Assembly: GCA_947630855.1 (NCBI GenBank)
Contig: CANRJF010000008.1
Coordinates: forward strand, 1 to 46,312
Direction: 5' to 3'
Length of the DNA: 46,312 nt
Source of the DNA: an uncultured Lachnospiraceae bacterium
Lineage (GTDB): Bacteria; Bacillota; Clostridia; Lachnospirales; Lachnospiraceae
Part shown: one piece after another, positions 1 through 8,418 of the stretch
Layout: every line of letters begins with the position of its first letter
How positions within the stretch are numbered: the stretch's first letter is position 1
Program-made: the position numbers and the translations under genes
The notes under the pieces: model-generated
The model's input: the letters and a program-made list of their open reading frames with translations, nothing else
Database searches by the model: none
Told to the model about the DNA's origin: nothing

Positions 1-26
1 TTGCATTCCGGTGGAGGCAAGGCTTT

Positions 27-139
27 ATGACCCGCCCCAATATGAGCATGAAGTGGTGCGTAAGCGCCACGAGAATGTGAATATGAGGCAGATTGTGGAA
101 GTGCGAAGCGCGGAACAATCTGGTATCAGGTTTTGACCC
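27..139 (+). repeat. Dispersed 113-bp repeat, copy A
   Basis: This 113-bp stretch recurs in inverted orientation at 17185-17297 with seven differences, all transitions (about 94% identity). It holds a hairpin, GTGGTGC (53-59), loop GTAA (60-63, a GNRA-type tetraloop) and GCGCCAC (64-70), identical in both copies, and a second small hairpin around a GAA loop near 101-111. One frame is open from the left edge of the window to a TGA at 134-136 and reads like a protein tail (...DPPQYEHEVVRKRHEN...). In copy B the same frame follows directly, in frame, the stop codon of the J-domain gene. Copy A could therefore be the 3' end of a gene entering from the left, or a mobile structured repeat; I favour the repeat because copy B is intergenic. 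Confidence 0.75.
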
Positions 140-197
140 TGACATCATGAAATTCCTTTTCACAGGAAGCTGAGAAAATATATAGAAAGATGGTGGT

Positions 198-974
198 ATG
201 CTTATGGAAGAAAAAAATCCAATCCAGTCTGCCGGACGGATTTTCCAGGTAATGGAACTGTTAGCGGACAGAGGGGAAATGGGGCTGCTGGAATTAAGCC
301 AGGAGCTGGACTTAAATAAAAGCACGGTACACCGTATGCTCTCTTCCTTAATTTATATGGGATATGCCAGACAGAATGAAACCACCCAAAAATACTGCCT
401 GTCCTTTAAATTAGTAACCATGGCAGGAAAGCTGTTAGAGCGGACAAACATCCTTCCCATTGCAAGGCCTTACCTGGAAAACCTCTCCCACTTAAGCGGT
501 GAAACCGTCCACCTGGTACAAAGAGAAGGCAACCACATTCTTTACATCGACAAAGTGGAAGCCAATGTAGGCTCTATCCGCATGGTATCCCATGTGGGCA
601 TGGTGCATCCCATGTACTGTTCCGGCGTAGGCAAAGCAATCATGTCAACCATGGAGGAGGAAGAAGCTGCCCAGATATGGAATGAAAGCATCATTGAAAA
701 AAAGACGGAAAATACCATCACGGATTTTAACAGGCTGAAACAGGTATTAGAACAGATAAAAACCCAGGGTTATGCCCTGGACAATGAAGAAAACGAACTC
801 GGCGTCCGCTGTATTGCGGCGTGTATCTATGATTACCACCGGGAAGTAAAATATGCGTTTTCCGTCTCAGGCCCCGTAAGCCGCATGACAGACGAACGCA
901 TCCGGGAACTGTCCAATGAAGTGTTAAAAGTCCAGCGGGAATTATCCGCAGAACTTGGATATACCATAAAGTAA
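198..974 (+). CDS. IclR-family transcriptional regulator
   Basis: A 258-residue protein of normal IclR length. Residues about 9-60 form the winged helix-turn-helix (recognition helix around NKSTVHRMLSSL, 40-51) and residues about 75-250 the GAF-like effector-binding domain with the family pattern of a conserved VHPMYCSGVGKA stretch. Such proteins repress or activate carbon-source or aromatic-compound operons and bind a small metabolite; the ligand cannot be told here because no catabolic operon adjoins it. The gene is alone on the plus strand, converging with the phosphoesterase gene. ATG codons at 198 and 204 are both possible; a weak GGTGG at 192-196 is better spaced for 204. No clear terminator is seen in the 20 bp after the stop. 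Confidence 0.85.
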   Translation: MLMEEKNPIQSAGRIFQVMELLADRGEMGLLELSQELDLNKSTVHRMLSSLIYMGYARQNETTQKYCLSFKLVTMAGKLLERTNILPIARPYLENLSHLSGETVHLVQREGNHILYIDKVEANVGSIRMVSHVGMVHPMYCSGVGKAIMSTMEEEEAAQIWNESIIEKKTENTITDFNRLKQVLEQIKTQGYALDNEENELGVRCIAACIYDYHREVKYAFSVSGPVSRMTDERIRELSNEVLKVQRELSAELGYTIK

Positions 975-994
975 ATCAGGCAGACGGATTTTCC

Positions 995-1543
995 TTACTC
1001 CACCCCGGGCATCCTCCTGGACAAATTATGAAACTCCTTTAGGGCATCATAAATTTCATCTATGGAAACAGGATATCCCTCATGGGCATCCACCCCCACT
1101 TCGTAACGGCGGATTTCCTCATAAACCGGATGCCGCCTGTGCAGATGCCCGTGAAGATGAAACCGGTCTTTTGCATATCCCGACCATGCCTCCATGGGAA
1201 AATGGAACAGACACCATTTCGTATCCAGTGCATGAAGTTCAAAATAATCCTTCACCCACCGAAAATGATTTGCCTCAAAACCAGGCTCTTTAAGATACTT
1301 GTCATTATTCCCCCTGATTAGATATTTCTCACCCTTTAGCTTCCGTAAAATCTGATTCGTTTCCTCCCCATTGCCATTGGAAAAATCTCCCAGAATATAA
1401 ACGGTATCTTTCTCCCCTACCCTGTCATTCCAATGTGCAACTAAAAAATCATTTTTCTCCCTGGGGGTATTAAATATTTTCTCTCCCACCCTAGGCTGGC
1501 TCTTCCCATAGAAAAAATGGGAATCCGATGTAAAATAAATCAT
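995..1543 (-). CDS. Calcineurin-like metallophosphoesterase
   Basis: A 182-residue protein with the metal-binding motifs of the calcineurin-like phosphoesterase fold: DSH (residues 7-9), GDF (52-54), GNND (78-81), a histidine at 114 and HGHLH (131-135). It should be a cytosolic, two-metal phosphomonoesterase or phosphodiesterase; the substrate is unknown. I chose the ATG at 1543 rather than an upstream in-frame codon because the protein then begins directly with the first beta strand (MIYFTSDSHF), and because the stop codon of the upstream GGDEF gene (1545-1547) lies one base before it, which points to translational coupling. The pairing with a diguanylate cyclase raises the possibility of a nucleotide-signalling link, but nothing in the sequence proves it. 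Confidence 0.8.
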   Translation of the reverse strand: MIYFTSDSHFFYGKSQPRVGEKIFNTPREKNDFLVAHWNDRVGEKDTVYILGDFSNGNGEETNQILRKLKGEKYLIRGNNDKYLKEPGFEANHFRWVKDYFELHALDTKWCLFHFPMEAWSGYAKDRFHLHGHLHRRHPVYEEIRRYEVGVDAHEGYPVSIDEIYDALKEFHNLSRRMPGVE

Positions 1544-1544
1544 A

Positions 1545-3236
1545 TTATTTTTCCCTTTCTCCCCGCTCTTCTTCGGGAATCTCCCGGTAAAGGGCAATAT
1601 TGTTTTTCCCGTGTTTTTTCACATAGTACATGGCAGAATCCGCCGCCTCCACAATATCCTTCGTATTTGCCCCGTCTTCCGGTGACATGGCTGCCCCGAT
1701 GCTGGCAGAAAGATAATACGCCTCTCCCTCTAAGATAAAAGGCTCCTTAAAAGTAAACTTAATCTTTCTGGCATAATCTTTTGCAACTTCTTTGTCTTTC
1801 GCCTCCACAATAGCGGTAAACTCATCCCCCGCTAACCGGTACACACGAAACAGTCCGTTTTCCATGGCACTGCAGCGTCTGGCAAGTTCCTTTAACACCA
1901 CATCCCCGTTATTGTGGCCTAACGTATCATTGATATTTTTAAAACCGTCAATGTCAAATAAAATCATGCCAAAAGACCTCCCGCCGTCAATCATGGCCTG
2001 AAGTTCCTGGTAAAAGACAGCACGGTTTCTGATTCCTGTCAAAACATCATATCGCGCCTTATTTTCTATATTTGCCTTGGCTTTCTGCAAATCATCATTG
2101 ATTCTGTTCTTTTTCCGGTTTTCTAAGTAAAGGCGGACTACAATATATCCGAGAATACCCACAACCAGAAGACATAAAAACAGTATTTTCCTGTATTTCT
2201 CAACAAAATTTGCCCGGTGGTTAATAATCTTACTGCCTCTGGGAAGATGGGATTTCCTGATATGGAACCTGTCCATCACCGCCTCATCAAAGCAGTACTC
2301 CCGGGGAGTTGAGAGCACAACCCCGGAAAGGGCTCCCCTGGGCTGTGTAAATTCCTTCATCAGCATCTCCGCCGCTATGTACCCCATCTGCTCCTGGGAT
2401 ACAATTTCTCCGCCGATAATTCCGTAGCCCATGCCAATAGAAACAATGCTAAAGGTAGGCACATTGGCATGGGAACTTACCCAGGATACAGCCTCCTTGC
2501 TGGTGTAAGCATTGCCCTCCTTATCCTCACTGCACATGATGTAAAGCAGTATGGTATCTTCCCCCACTTTCTTAAGACGCTCTCCCAGTTCCTCCTTACT
2601 GTAATTGGAAACATTAATCTCATCAAAATTTAACTGGGGATACTCCTTTTTCATGCGGAAAAATGCTTCTCTCTCACTTTTTGCAGTAATGGAATCATCC
2701 AGTATTGCAGTTATTTTCGTGGCATGGGGAATCAGTTTTAAAGCCAAATCAATGGTATTGGCATAGGAAAGGCTCTCCACCACGCCGGAAATCAGGTGGT
2801 CATCCAAATATGCTTTCTTTGCCAGGGATGCATTGTTTACCCCCTCAAATGCTATGGGAATCCCAGGAAACAGCTCTTCCCTGTGGTCTAAAACAAACTG
2901 AAAAGCCGCATCATCCCCTGCGATAATGCCGTCATAGGGCTTTACTTCCGAAAGATAAAGGCACATACTCTCATAAAACAAATCCATACCTTCCTGGGAG
3001 GAGATATTTTTTGTATCCATAAATTTGTAATCCACCACATACTCATCCCCAAAAACCGCCTGGATTCCCTTTATCTGCTGGGGCACTGTCTCCCAACTGT
3101 AAGAGTAAGAACTGATAAATAGTATTCTCTTTTCTTCTTCCTCACCGGCATATACTTGGCATATGCCAATCCTAAAGCAAATACAAATTCCCAGGATTAC
3201 ATATATCAGGCATTTTGCCATTAACTTCTGTTTCAT
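1545..3236 (-). CDS. Membrane-bound GGDEF protein with periplasmic-binding-like sensor
   Basis: A 563-residue membrane protein. Residues 9-29 are a signal/anchor helix; about 35-330 form an extracellular domain resembling ABC-transporter substrate-binding sensors; 349-370 is a second membrane helix; 392-550 is a GGDEF diguanylate cyclase domain. The active-site motif reads AGDEF (469-473), a substitution tolerated in some active cyclases, and the metal/GTP region DIDGFKNINDTLGHNNGD (428-445) is intact. The RxxD inhibitory site normally five residues before the motif is absent (NGLF), so product feedback through that site is not expected. It probably makes cyclic di-GMP in response to an outside ligand. 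A GAGGG ribosome site precedes the ATG at 3236; a phosphoesterase gene follows at once. Confidence 0.85.
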   Translation of the reverse strand: MKQKLMAKCLIYVILGICICFRIGICQVYAGEEEEKRILFISSYSYSWETVPQQIKGIQAVFGDEYVVDYKFMDTKNISSQEGMDLFYESMCLYLSEVKPYDGIIAGDDAAFQFVLDHREELFPGIPIAFEGVNNASLAKKAYLDDHLISGVVESLSYANTIDLALKLIPHATKITAILDDSITAKSEREAFFRMKKEYPQLNFDEINVSNYSKEELGERLKKVGEDTILLYIMCSEDKEGNAYTSKEAVSWVSSHANVPTFSIVSIGMGYGIIGGEIVSQEQMGYIAAEMLMKEFTQPRGALSGVVLSTPREYCFDEAVMDRFHIRKSHLPRGSKIINHRANFVEKYRKILFLCLLVVGILGYIVVRLYLENRKKNRINDDLQKAKANIENKARYDVLTGIRNRAVFYQELQAMIDGGRSFGMILFDIDGFKNINDTLGHNNGDVVLKELARRCSAMENGLFRVYRLAGDEFTAIVEAKDKEVAKDYARKIKFTFKEPFILEGEAYYLSASIGAAMSPEDGANTKDIVEAADSAMYYVKKHGKNNIALYREIPEEERGEREK

Positions 3237-3346
3237 TCTTTTCCCTCAACATAAAAAATCCCTGTTCTGCTCCATCCTGCTCCTTTTGTGTAATATCAGT
3301 ATACCAGAAAAAGGGCATAAGAGCCATAGCAAAATGCAAAATATAT

Positions 3347-3375
3347 TTGAAGTATAAATTATAACATGCTATAAT
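3347..3375 (+). promoter_or_regulatory. Promoter of aroC (SigA type)
   Basis: TTGAAG (3347-3352), a 17-bp spacer and TATAAT (3370-3375) stand about 75 bp before the aroC start codon. The match to the housekeeping sigma-A consensus is very good. The 5' leader (about 3388-3425) is GC-rich and contains CCCCGCTGCAAGCA, a sequence also found near 46224 and, in modified form, in the aroC terminator. Confidence 0.8.
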
Positions 3376-3452
3376 CCAAATCAAAGGCCCCGCTGCAAGC
3401 AGCCACTTGGCTCGTTGCCCGCGGGAATAAAAAACAGCAGGAGGAATCATAA

Positions 3453-4553
3453 ATGGCCGGCTCGACACTTGGAACAATTTTTAAAATCACTACCTGGGGA
3501 GAATCCCACGGCAGAGGCATCGGCGTGGTAATTGACGGATGCCCGGCGGGGCTTCCCCTTACCAAAGAGGATATCCAGATTTTCCTCAACAGGAGAAAAC
3601 CGGGGCAGTCCCGGTATGCAACCCCCAGAAAGGAAGACGACTCCGTGGAAATCCTGTCCGGCACATTTGAAGGAAAAACCACCGGAACACCCATATCCCT
3701 TATGGTTGCAAACCAAAACCAGAGATCCGGGGATTACAGTGAAATTGCAGGATTCTACCGTCCCGGCCACGCAGACTATACCTTCCATGAAAAATACGGT
3801 TTCAGGGATTACCGGGGAGGCGGACGTTCTTCCGGCCGAGAGACTATCGGGCGGGTAGCCGCCGGAGCCGTAGCCCATAAGATTTTAGGGCAGCTTGGCA
3901 TTTCCTTTACCACCTACACAAAATCCATCGGCCCCATAACCATTTCCTCATTTGATAAAAATGCCATCTGGGAAAATCCTCTGTATATGCCGGATATGGA
4001 CGCAGCCAAAAAGGCAGGGGAATATCTGGACGAGTGCATGAAAAATAAGGATTCCTCCGGCGGTGTTGTGGAATGTGTGGTAACAGGCATTCCCGCAGGA
4101 ATCGGCGACCCTGTTTTTGAAAAGCTGGACGCAAACCTTGCCAAAGCCATATTATCCATTGGGGCGGTAAAGGGATTTGAAATCGGTGACGGTTTTCAGG
4201 CGGCAAAATCTTTAGGAAGCTGCAACAATGACAGTTTCTGCCAAAGCACAGAGAAGGGTATACATAAAACCACCAACCACTCCGGCGGCGTGTTAGGGGG
4301 CATCAGCGACGGGGATTCCCTGATTTTCCGCGCTGCCATAAAGCCCACCCCTTCCATCTCTTCCCCGCAGAAAACCGTGAATACTTCCGGGGAAAATATT
4401 GAAGTGTCTATTAAAGGACGCCATGACCCCGTGATTGTACCAAGAGCCGTGGTGGTAGTGGAATCCATGGCTGCCCTTACGATTTTAGATGCCCTTCTTT
4501 TAAATATGACTGCAAAAATGGAAGGAATATGCGAATTTTATAAAATCCGGTAA
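3453..4553 (+). CDS. aroC: Chorismate synthase
   Basis: A 366-residue enzyme converting 5-enolpyruvylshikimate-3-phosphate to chorismate, the last common step of aromatic amino acid synthesis, using reduced FMN as cofactor. Family signatures are clear: GESHG (16-20), RPGHAD (103-108) and RGGGRSSGRET (121-131). Length is normal. GGAGG at a good distance precedes the ATG at 3453. The gene stands alone on the plus strand between its own promoter (3347-3375) and a strong GC-rich hairpin at 4581-4610; the rest of the shikimate pathway is not in the window. No sign of damage. Confidence 0.97.
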   Translation: MAGSTLGTIFKITTWGESHGRGIGVVIDGCPAGLPLTKEDIQIFLNRRKPGQSRYATPRKEDDSVEILSGTFEGKTTGTPISLMVANQNQRSGDYSEIAGFYRPGHADYTFHEKYGFRDYRGGGRSSGRETIGRVAAGAVAHKILGQLGISFTTYTKSIGPITISSFDKNAIWENPLYMPDMDAAKKAGEYLDECMKNKDSSGGVVECVVTGIPAGIGDPVFEKLDANLAKAILSIGAVKGFEIGDGFQAAKSLGSCNNDSFCQSTEKGIHKTTNHSGGVLGGISDGDSLIFRAAIKPTPSISSPQKTVNTSGENIEVSIKGRHDPVIVPRAVVVVESMAALTILDALLLNMTAKMEGICEFYKIR

Positions 4554-4580
4554 GAAAGATTTATCGCCCCTGTCCATGTC

Positions 4581-4610
4581 AAAGCCCCCGCTGCACGCAG
4601 CGGGGGCTTT
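4581..4610. terminator. GC-rich terminator hairpin after aroC
   Basis: A perfect 14-bp inverted repeat, AAAGCCCCCGCTGC / GCAGCGGGGGCTTT, with a two-base loop, lies 28 bp after the aroC stop. The A and T runs at its edges could let it work in both directions, between aroC and the converging lactonase-family gene. Confidence 0.8.
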
Positions 4611-4618
4611 CAATTACC

Positions 4619-4680
4619 CGTATCTGTTTACAGGAAACGCATTTACTTAATGCGTTTACATAAGTACCCTGGCAGATACG
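4619..4680. repeat. Nested inverted repeat of unknown role
   Basis: An outer pair CGTATCTG (4619-4626) / CAGATACG (4673-4680) encloses a perfect inner hairpin AAACGCATT (4635-4643) / AATGCGTTT (4649-4657). It ends one base before the stop codon of the minus-strand lactonase-family gene. There is no T tract, so it is not a typical terminator; it could be an mRNA 3'-end stabiliser or a small palindromic repeat. Confidence 0.55.
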
Positions 4681-4681
4681 A

Positions 4682-5737
4682 TTACTCTTCAAGTTTATGA
4701 ATATACACACAATTTGGCTTATCCACATCCACGGGCTTGCCGTCCATCAGTGCATATCCTTTATCATAATACATGCGGAAGGTGGAAATCTGGTTGCTCT
4801 CATGATTCAGGCTCATAAAATGCCTGCCGTCAGGGAATACTGCCAATGCCTTGGGGAAATCTCCGCTGATTCTTGTGGTGCACACCTCGGATAATGTACC
4901 GTCTTCCGCCTTGGAAAATATTGCCATGGAATTGATTCCTGCATTGGAACAGTAGAGGAACTGCCCGTCCCTGGAAAACTCCATATTCTGGGCGGCACAT
5001 GCCCTGTCCTCCACTGTATCATTTGTGGATACCGTCTGAATACGGTCAAACACAGGGCCGCTCTTGTCTACATAATAATTGTACACGGCAACCGTATTTT
5101 TCAGCTCATTTAAAATATAAGCATTTTTACCGTCCTTGCTGAAACGAATCATCTTTGGCGCGGAATCCAAATCACAGCGGACAATATCTTCTAACCTTAA
5201 TTTTCCCCGGTCATAATCAATCTCGTATACCTTTACATGGTCTAATCCTCCGTCCACGGCACAAAGATATTTCTGTTCCGGGGTGACTTTCACACAATTT
5301 ACATGGGGCCTGGAATTACGGTCTGCGGCGCTTCTCCCCACTCCTTTATGGAAAATGCCGTCAGCGATTTCCCCTACGCTTCCGTCTGGATTCAGATGCA
5401 TCATGGAAACCCGGGCGTCATGGTATCCTCCCACAAAGAGATATCTGTCAGATAAATCCACATCCATGTAACAGCCGCGCATACCGCCAATCCACTGTTC
5501 ATTCATAGGCTCTAAATCCCCGTCAGGAAGGATCCTGAAAGCTTTTACCCCGTCATCCGTAATGGAATACAGAGTTTTCTTATTGTTGGATACAATCAAA
5601 TCGGAAGGATTGTTAATCTTAACCACTTTCCTCTCATGCATGTGTCCCTTTTCCACATCCAAATCATAAATATGAATACCTATACTGTGTTCATGGGTGT
5701 AGGTGCCCACGTATGCAACATATTTTTCCTGCTTCAT
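4682..5737 (-). CDS. Lactonase-family seven-bladed beta-propeller protein
   Basis: A 351-residue protein of the lactonase/6-phosphogluconolactonase propeller family (PF10282 type), seen from the repeated blade pattern with motifs such as YVGTYT near the N-terminus, HVNCVKVTP, NTVAVY and AVFPDGRHF. Members include 6-phosphogluconolactonase of the YbhE/Pgl type, but many have other or unknown substrates, so I do not name a reaction. It has no signal peptide. The ATG at 5737 follows the trhP stop (5740-5742) by two bases and has AGGTG eight bases upstream; the in-frame GTG at 5746 lies within that ribosome site and is less likely. It is the last gene of the ireB-to-trhP operon. Confidence 0.8.
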   Translation of the reverse strand: MKQEKYVAYVGTYTHEHSIGIHIYDLDVEKGHMHERKVVKINNPSDLIVSNNKKTLYSITDDGVKAFRILPDGDLEPMNEQWIGGMRGCYMDVDLSDRYLFVGGYHDARVSMMHLNPDGSVGEIADGIFHKGVGRSAADRNSRPHVNCVKVTPEQKYLCAVDGGLDHVKVYEIDYDRGKLRLEDIVRCDLDSAPKMIRFSKDGKNAYILNELKNTVAVYNYYVDKSGPVFDRIQTVSTNDTVEDRACAAQNMEFSRDGQFLYCSNAGINSMAIFSKAEDGTLSEVCTTRISGDFPKALAVFPDGRHFMSLNHESNQISTFRMYYDKGYALMDGKPVDVDKPNCVYIHKLEE

Positions 5738-5739
5738 TT

Positions 5740-6969
5740 TTAACACACCTCTTCCTTCCTGCGTAAAATGTCATATTGGGATACCTCTATCCCCAAGTCA
5801 ATAAACAACACCTGCTTCGGATGAGGGGCCGATTCCATTTCCTTTCCCTCCTCATCCAGAATCTTTAAAACAGCGGCATTTACATTTTCCCCGCCGGGTT
5901 TCATAACCTCTATCCTCTCTCCCACCGAAAACTTATTCCGCTGTTCTATCTGACAGAGCCCATCCTTTACCCGGGAAACATACCCAAGATACGTATACTC
6001 TTTCAGATAAGTATTATTATCATAAATCTGTGCTTCCTCCCCCGGCTTGCCAAAGAAAAATCCTGTGGTAAACTGACGGTAAGTACAGTTTGATATCTGG
6101 CTTAAATACCATGGCATATTCTCACGGTATTTTTCAGGCGATTCCATATAATCATCAATGGCCCTCCTGTACGTCCTTGCCACTGTGGCTACATACAGGG
6201 CTGTTTTCATCCGCCCTTCTATTTTAAAACTGTCAATGCCCGCATCCATTAACTCCGGGATATATTCAATCATACACAAATCCTTGGAATTAAAAATGTA
6301 TGTGCCCCTCTCATTTTCAAAAACCGGCATATACTCTCCGGGCCGCTCCTCCTCCACAATAGAATACTTCCAGCGGCAGGGGTGGGTACATGCCCCCTGG
6401 TTGGCGTCCCTTCCGGTAAGGTAATTGCTTAAAAGGCATCTGCCGGAATAAGAAATGCACATGGCCCCATGGATAAAAGTTTCTATCTCCAGTTCCTTTG
6501 GTATATGCTGCCGGATTTCTTTTATCTCCTTTAGGGAAAGTTCCCTTGCGGATACTATGCGGCTGGCGCCTAAAGCCTGCCAGAAAAGAAAGGTTCCATA
6601 GTTGGTATTATTTGCCTGGGTACTGATATGCCGCTGTATCTCGGGACATATCTCCCCTGCAATTTGAAATACCCCCGGGTCCGAGATAATCAGGGCATCC
6701 GGTTTTATTTCCTTTAGCTCCCGAAAATAATCCCTCACCTGTTCCAAATCATCGTTGTGCGCCAGAATATTGGCAGTCACATAGACTTTCACATTATGCT
6801 CATGGGCAAAGGCAATTCCCTCCGCCATATCTTCTTTGGAAAAATTTTTGGCTTTTGCCCTTAAACTAAATGCCTCTCCTCCAATATATACCGCATCCGC
6901 CCCAAATACAACTGCTATTTTTAAAACTTCCAGGCTGCTTGCCGGTATTAATAACTCTGGTGCTCTCAT
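5740..6969 (-). CDS. trhP: Peptidase U32-family tRNA hydroxylation protein (TrhP/YrrO type)
   Basis: A 409-residue U32-family protein. Despite the family name, relatives such as E. coli TrhP (YegQ) and B. subtilis YrrN/YrrO act in prephenate-dependent 5-hydroxylation of uridine 34 in tRNA. Cysteines at 171, 178, 194 and 198 (GACTHPCRW) fit the iron-sulfur ligands of the family. The neighbour immediately upstream is a TrmR-type methyltransferase that would convert the hydroxyuridine to 5-methoxyuridine, as in the B. subtilis yrrM-yrrN-yrrO order, which supports the assignment. Only one U32 protein is present, whereas B. subtilis has two adjacent. The ATG at 6969 has a usable AGGAAG site upstream. 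Confidence 0.85.
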   Translation of the reverse strand: MRAPELLIPASSLEVLKIAVVFGADAVYIGGEAFSLRAKAKNFSKEDMAEGIAFAHEHNVKVYVTANILAHNDDLEQVRDYFRELKEIKPDALIISDPGVFQIAGEICPEIQRHISTQANNTNYGTFLFWQALGASRIVSARELSLKEIKEIRQHIPKELEIETFIHGAMCISYSGRCLLSNYLTGRDANQGACTHPCRWKYSIVEEERPGEYMPVFENERGTYIFNSKDLCMIEYIPELMDAGIDSFKIEGRMKTALYVATVARTYRRAIDDYMESPEKYRENMPWYLSQISNCTYRQFTTGFFFGKPGEEAQIYDNNTYLKEYTYLGYVSRVKDGLCQIEQRNKFSVGERIEVMKPGGENVNAAVLKILDEEGKEMESAPHPKQVLFIDLGIEVSQYDILRRKEEVC

Positions 6970-6989
6970 TTTTCCTTCCTCTTTTACTG

Positions 6990-7637
6990 TTACAAATCCT
7001 TTTTTGTGCTGACGGTGATACCGTCCCCCACCGGCAGCAGGGTACTCACCAGCATGTCATTGTGGGTAATTTCATATAAATAATCCCGCATTCGTTTATG
7101 AATCGTCCTGTTGCGCCTTGTCACCGCAAATCTGGATTCTATAATATCCCCCTCCTGCAGCACGTTATCGGAAACCATGGTTCCCCCCGGCTCTAACAGG
7201 CGGATAAGTTCAGGCAGGAAATAGATATACTGCCCCTTTGCCCCGTCCATAAAAACGAAATCAAACGTTTCCTGTAAATTGGGGAGAATCCCGGCGGCAT
7301 CTCCCTCTAAAAGGGTAATCTGCCCTTCTCTTCCTGCCCGCTTAAAATTATCCCTGGCAACGGGTATTCTTTTTTCATAATTTTCTATGGTAACAATATG
7401 ACAGGGAACGGGATTATACTCCGCCATAAACAATGCGGAAAAACCTACCGCCGTCCCCACCTCCAAAATCTTTGCAGGTTTTAATGCAAGAAGCAGCCAT
7501 TTTAAAAACTGCTGCATCTCCTTTCGGATAATGGGCACATAAGCCTCCCTGGCTTCCCTCTCTATCTGCTCTAACAATTCCGTATTGCCGCTGTCCAGCG
7601 CGTTGATATAAGTTACCAGACGTTCTTCTACAATCAT
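6990..7637 (-). CDS. trmR: tRNA 5-hydroxyuridine O-methyltransferase
   Basis: A 215-residue SAM-dependent O-methyltransferase. The glycine-rich SAM loop is EVGTAVGFSAL (59-69), with FMDGAKGQY (129-137) and VSDNVL (155-160) as the family's metal and substrate motifs. In B. subtilis the homologue YrrM (TrmR) methylates 5-hydroxyuridine at position 34 of several tRNAs; the shared position between an mltG-like gene and a U32 gene argues for the same role. It overlaps the upstream mltG-like gene by 4 bp (ATGA), which indicates coupled translation. Confidence 0.85.
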   Translation of the reverse strand: MIVEERLVTYINALDSGNTELLEQIEREAREAYVPIIRKEMQQFLKWLLLALKPAKILEVGTAVGFSALFMAEYNPVPCHIVTIENYEKRIPVARDNFKRAGREGQITLLEGDAAGILPNLQETFDFVFMDGAKGQYIYFLPELIRLLEPGGTMVSDNVLQEGDIIESRFAVTRRNRTIHKRMRDYLYEITHNDMLVSTLLPVGDGITVSTKKDL

Positions 7638-8026
7638 GTCTCCTCTTCCGTTTCCGGCTCCTCTTCCGCCGACATAATCTGCATCATCTCCCGTGCCGTC
7701 ATGGAAGTGGACAAAGTATAAGTTCCCGGCTTAATCTCGCCCCTGTATGCAGAAAGCATTAACTGTACCACAAAAAGGTTGGCATCGGAAATAAGTTCCT
7801 TGCGCTCCAGTAAATCCCCGATATCTTTTGCCCCCATATCAGATGTTATCTGCACCACTTTATCCTTGGCATTTTCCTCTGAAGCCATGGGCTTTTCCGT
7901 AAACACACGGTAACCAAAACCGTAGGAATACAGCCCCACCCTGTAAAGCAAAAAAATCAAAATCAGGGTTACAACCACAGAAAGACATACACTGAAAAAT
8001 TTTAAAAAAATATTACCTGCACTCAT
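7634..8026 (-). CDS. MltG/YceG-like N-terminal protein lacking the catalytic domain
   Basis: A 130-residue membrane protein. Residues 10-30 form one membrane helix; about 50-120 resemble the LysM-like subdomain at the start of endolytic transglycosylase MltG (IKPGTYTLSTSMTAREMM). The large catalytic domain, with its essential glutamate, is missing, and the protein ends in an acidic tail. Position next to trmR matches that of yrrL (mltG) in Bacillus, so it is probably the orthologous locus reduced to its peptidoglycan-binding part. It cannot be a transglycosylase by itself. The ribosome site before the ATG at 8026 is weak (CAGGT). Confidence 0.7.
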   Translation of the reverse strand: MSAGNIFLKFFSVCLSVVVTLILIFLLYRVGLYSYGFGYRVFTEKPMASEENAKDKVVQITSDMGAKDIGDLLERKELISDANLFVVQLMLSAYRGEIKPGTYTLSTSMTAREMMQIMSAEEEPETEEET

Positions 8027-8032
8027 ACCTGA

Positions 8033-8395
8033 CTACTCTGCCTCTCTTACCACTTTACCTTCAAAATCTGCCTCAAAATCAAGTGCCTCGATTAACTGCC
8101 AGTTTACCTGCTGAATCATACGGCAAAAAGCATTCTCCGCATTTAAATACCTGCGCACCAGGGCATTTTCCAGAATATCCCCATACTCCTGCTGTAACTT
8201 TTCCACCTCACTGTAAATATTTACCGACAAATCCTGCATCTCATAATTTCTTTTCCTGAATTCGTCTACTTTTGCTTTTAAAGGAGGATAACAGAGTATC
8301 TCTTCCTTTGCCTCCTGGTACTCCCTGTACACATCACTTTTTTCAATGGCATCCACCAGGGCTGACGTTGCCGTCTGTACCGGGTCTGCATTCAT
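8033..8395 (-). CDS. YlbF family regulator
   Basis: A 120-residue, mostly helical protein of the YlbF/YmcA family. In B. subtilis these proteins, with YaaT, form the Y-complex that helps RNase Y mature mRNAs. The adjoining gene upstream encodes RNase J, so an RNA-processing role is plausible but inferred. I placed the start at the ATG at 8395, 24 bp after the rnj stop, with AGAAGG six bases upstream; an in-frame extension to 8521 would run into rnj and does not look like family sequence. Confidence 0.8.
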   Translation of the reverse strand: MNADPVQTATSALVDAIEKSDVYREYQEAKEEILCYPPLKAKVDEFRKRNYEMQDLSVNIYSEVEKLQQEYGDILENALVRRYLNAENAFCRMIQQVNWQLIEALDFEADFEGKVVREAE

Positions 8396-8418
8396 CCTCC
8401 GCCTTCTGAAAACATCTC

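Noticed and set aside
2-136. Partial gene entering from the left edge
   Set aside because: The frame is open and protein-like, but it coincides with the dispersed repeat found intergenically elsewhere, so a gene call is not safe; noted in the repeat entry.
3388-3425. Riboswitch or T-box in the aroC leader
   Set aside because: The leader is only about 75 bases, with no T-box motif and no terminator hairpin before the gene.
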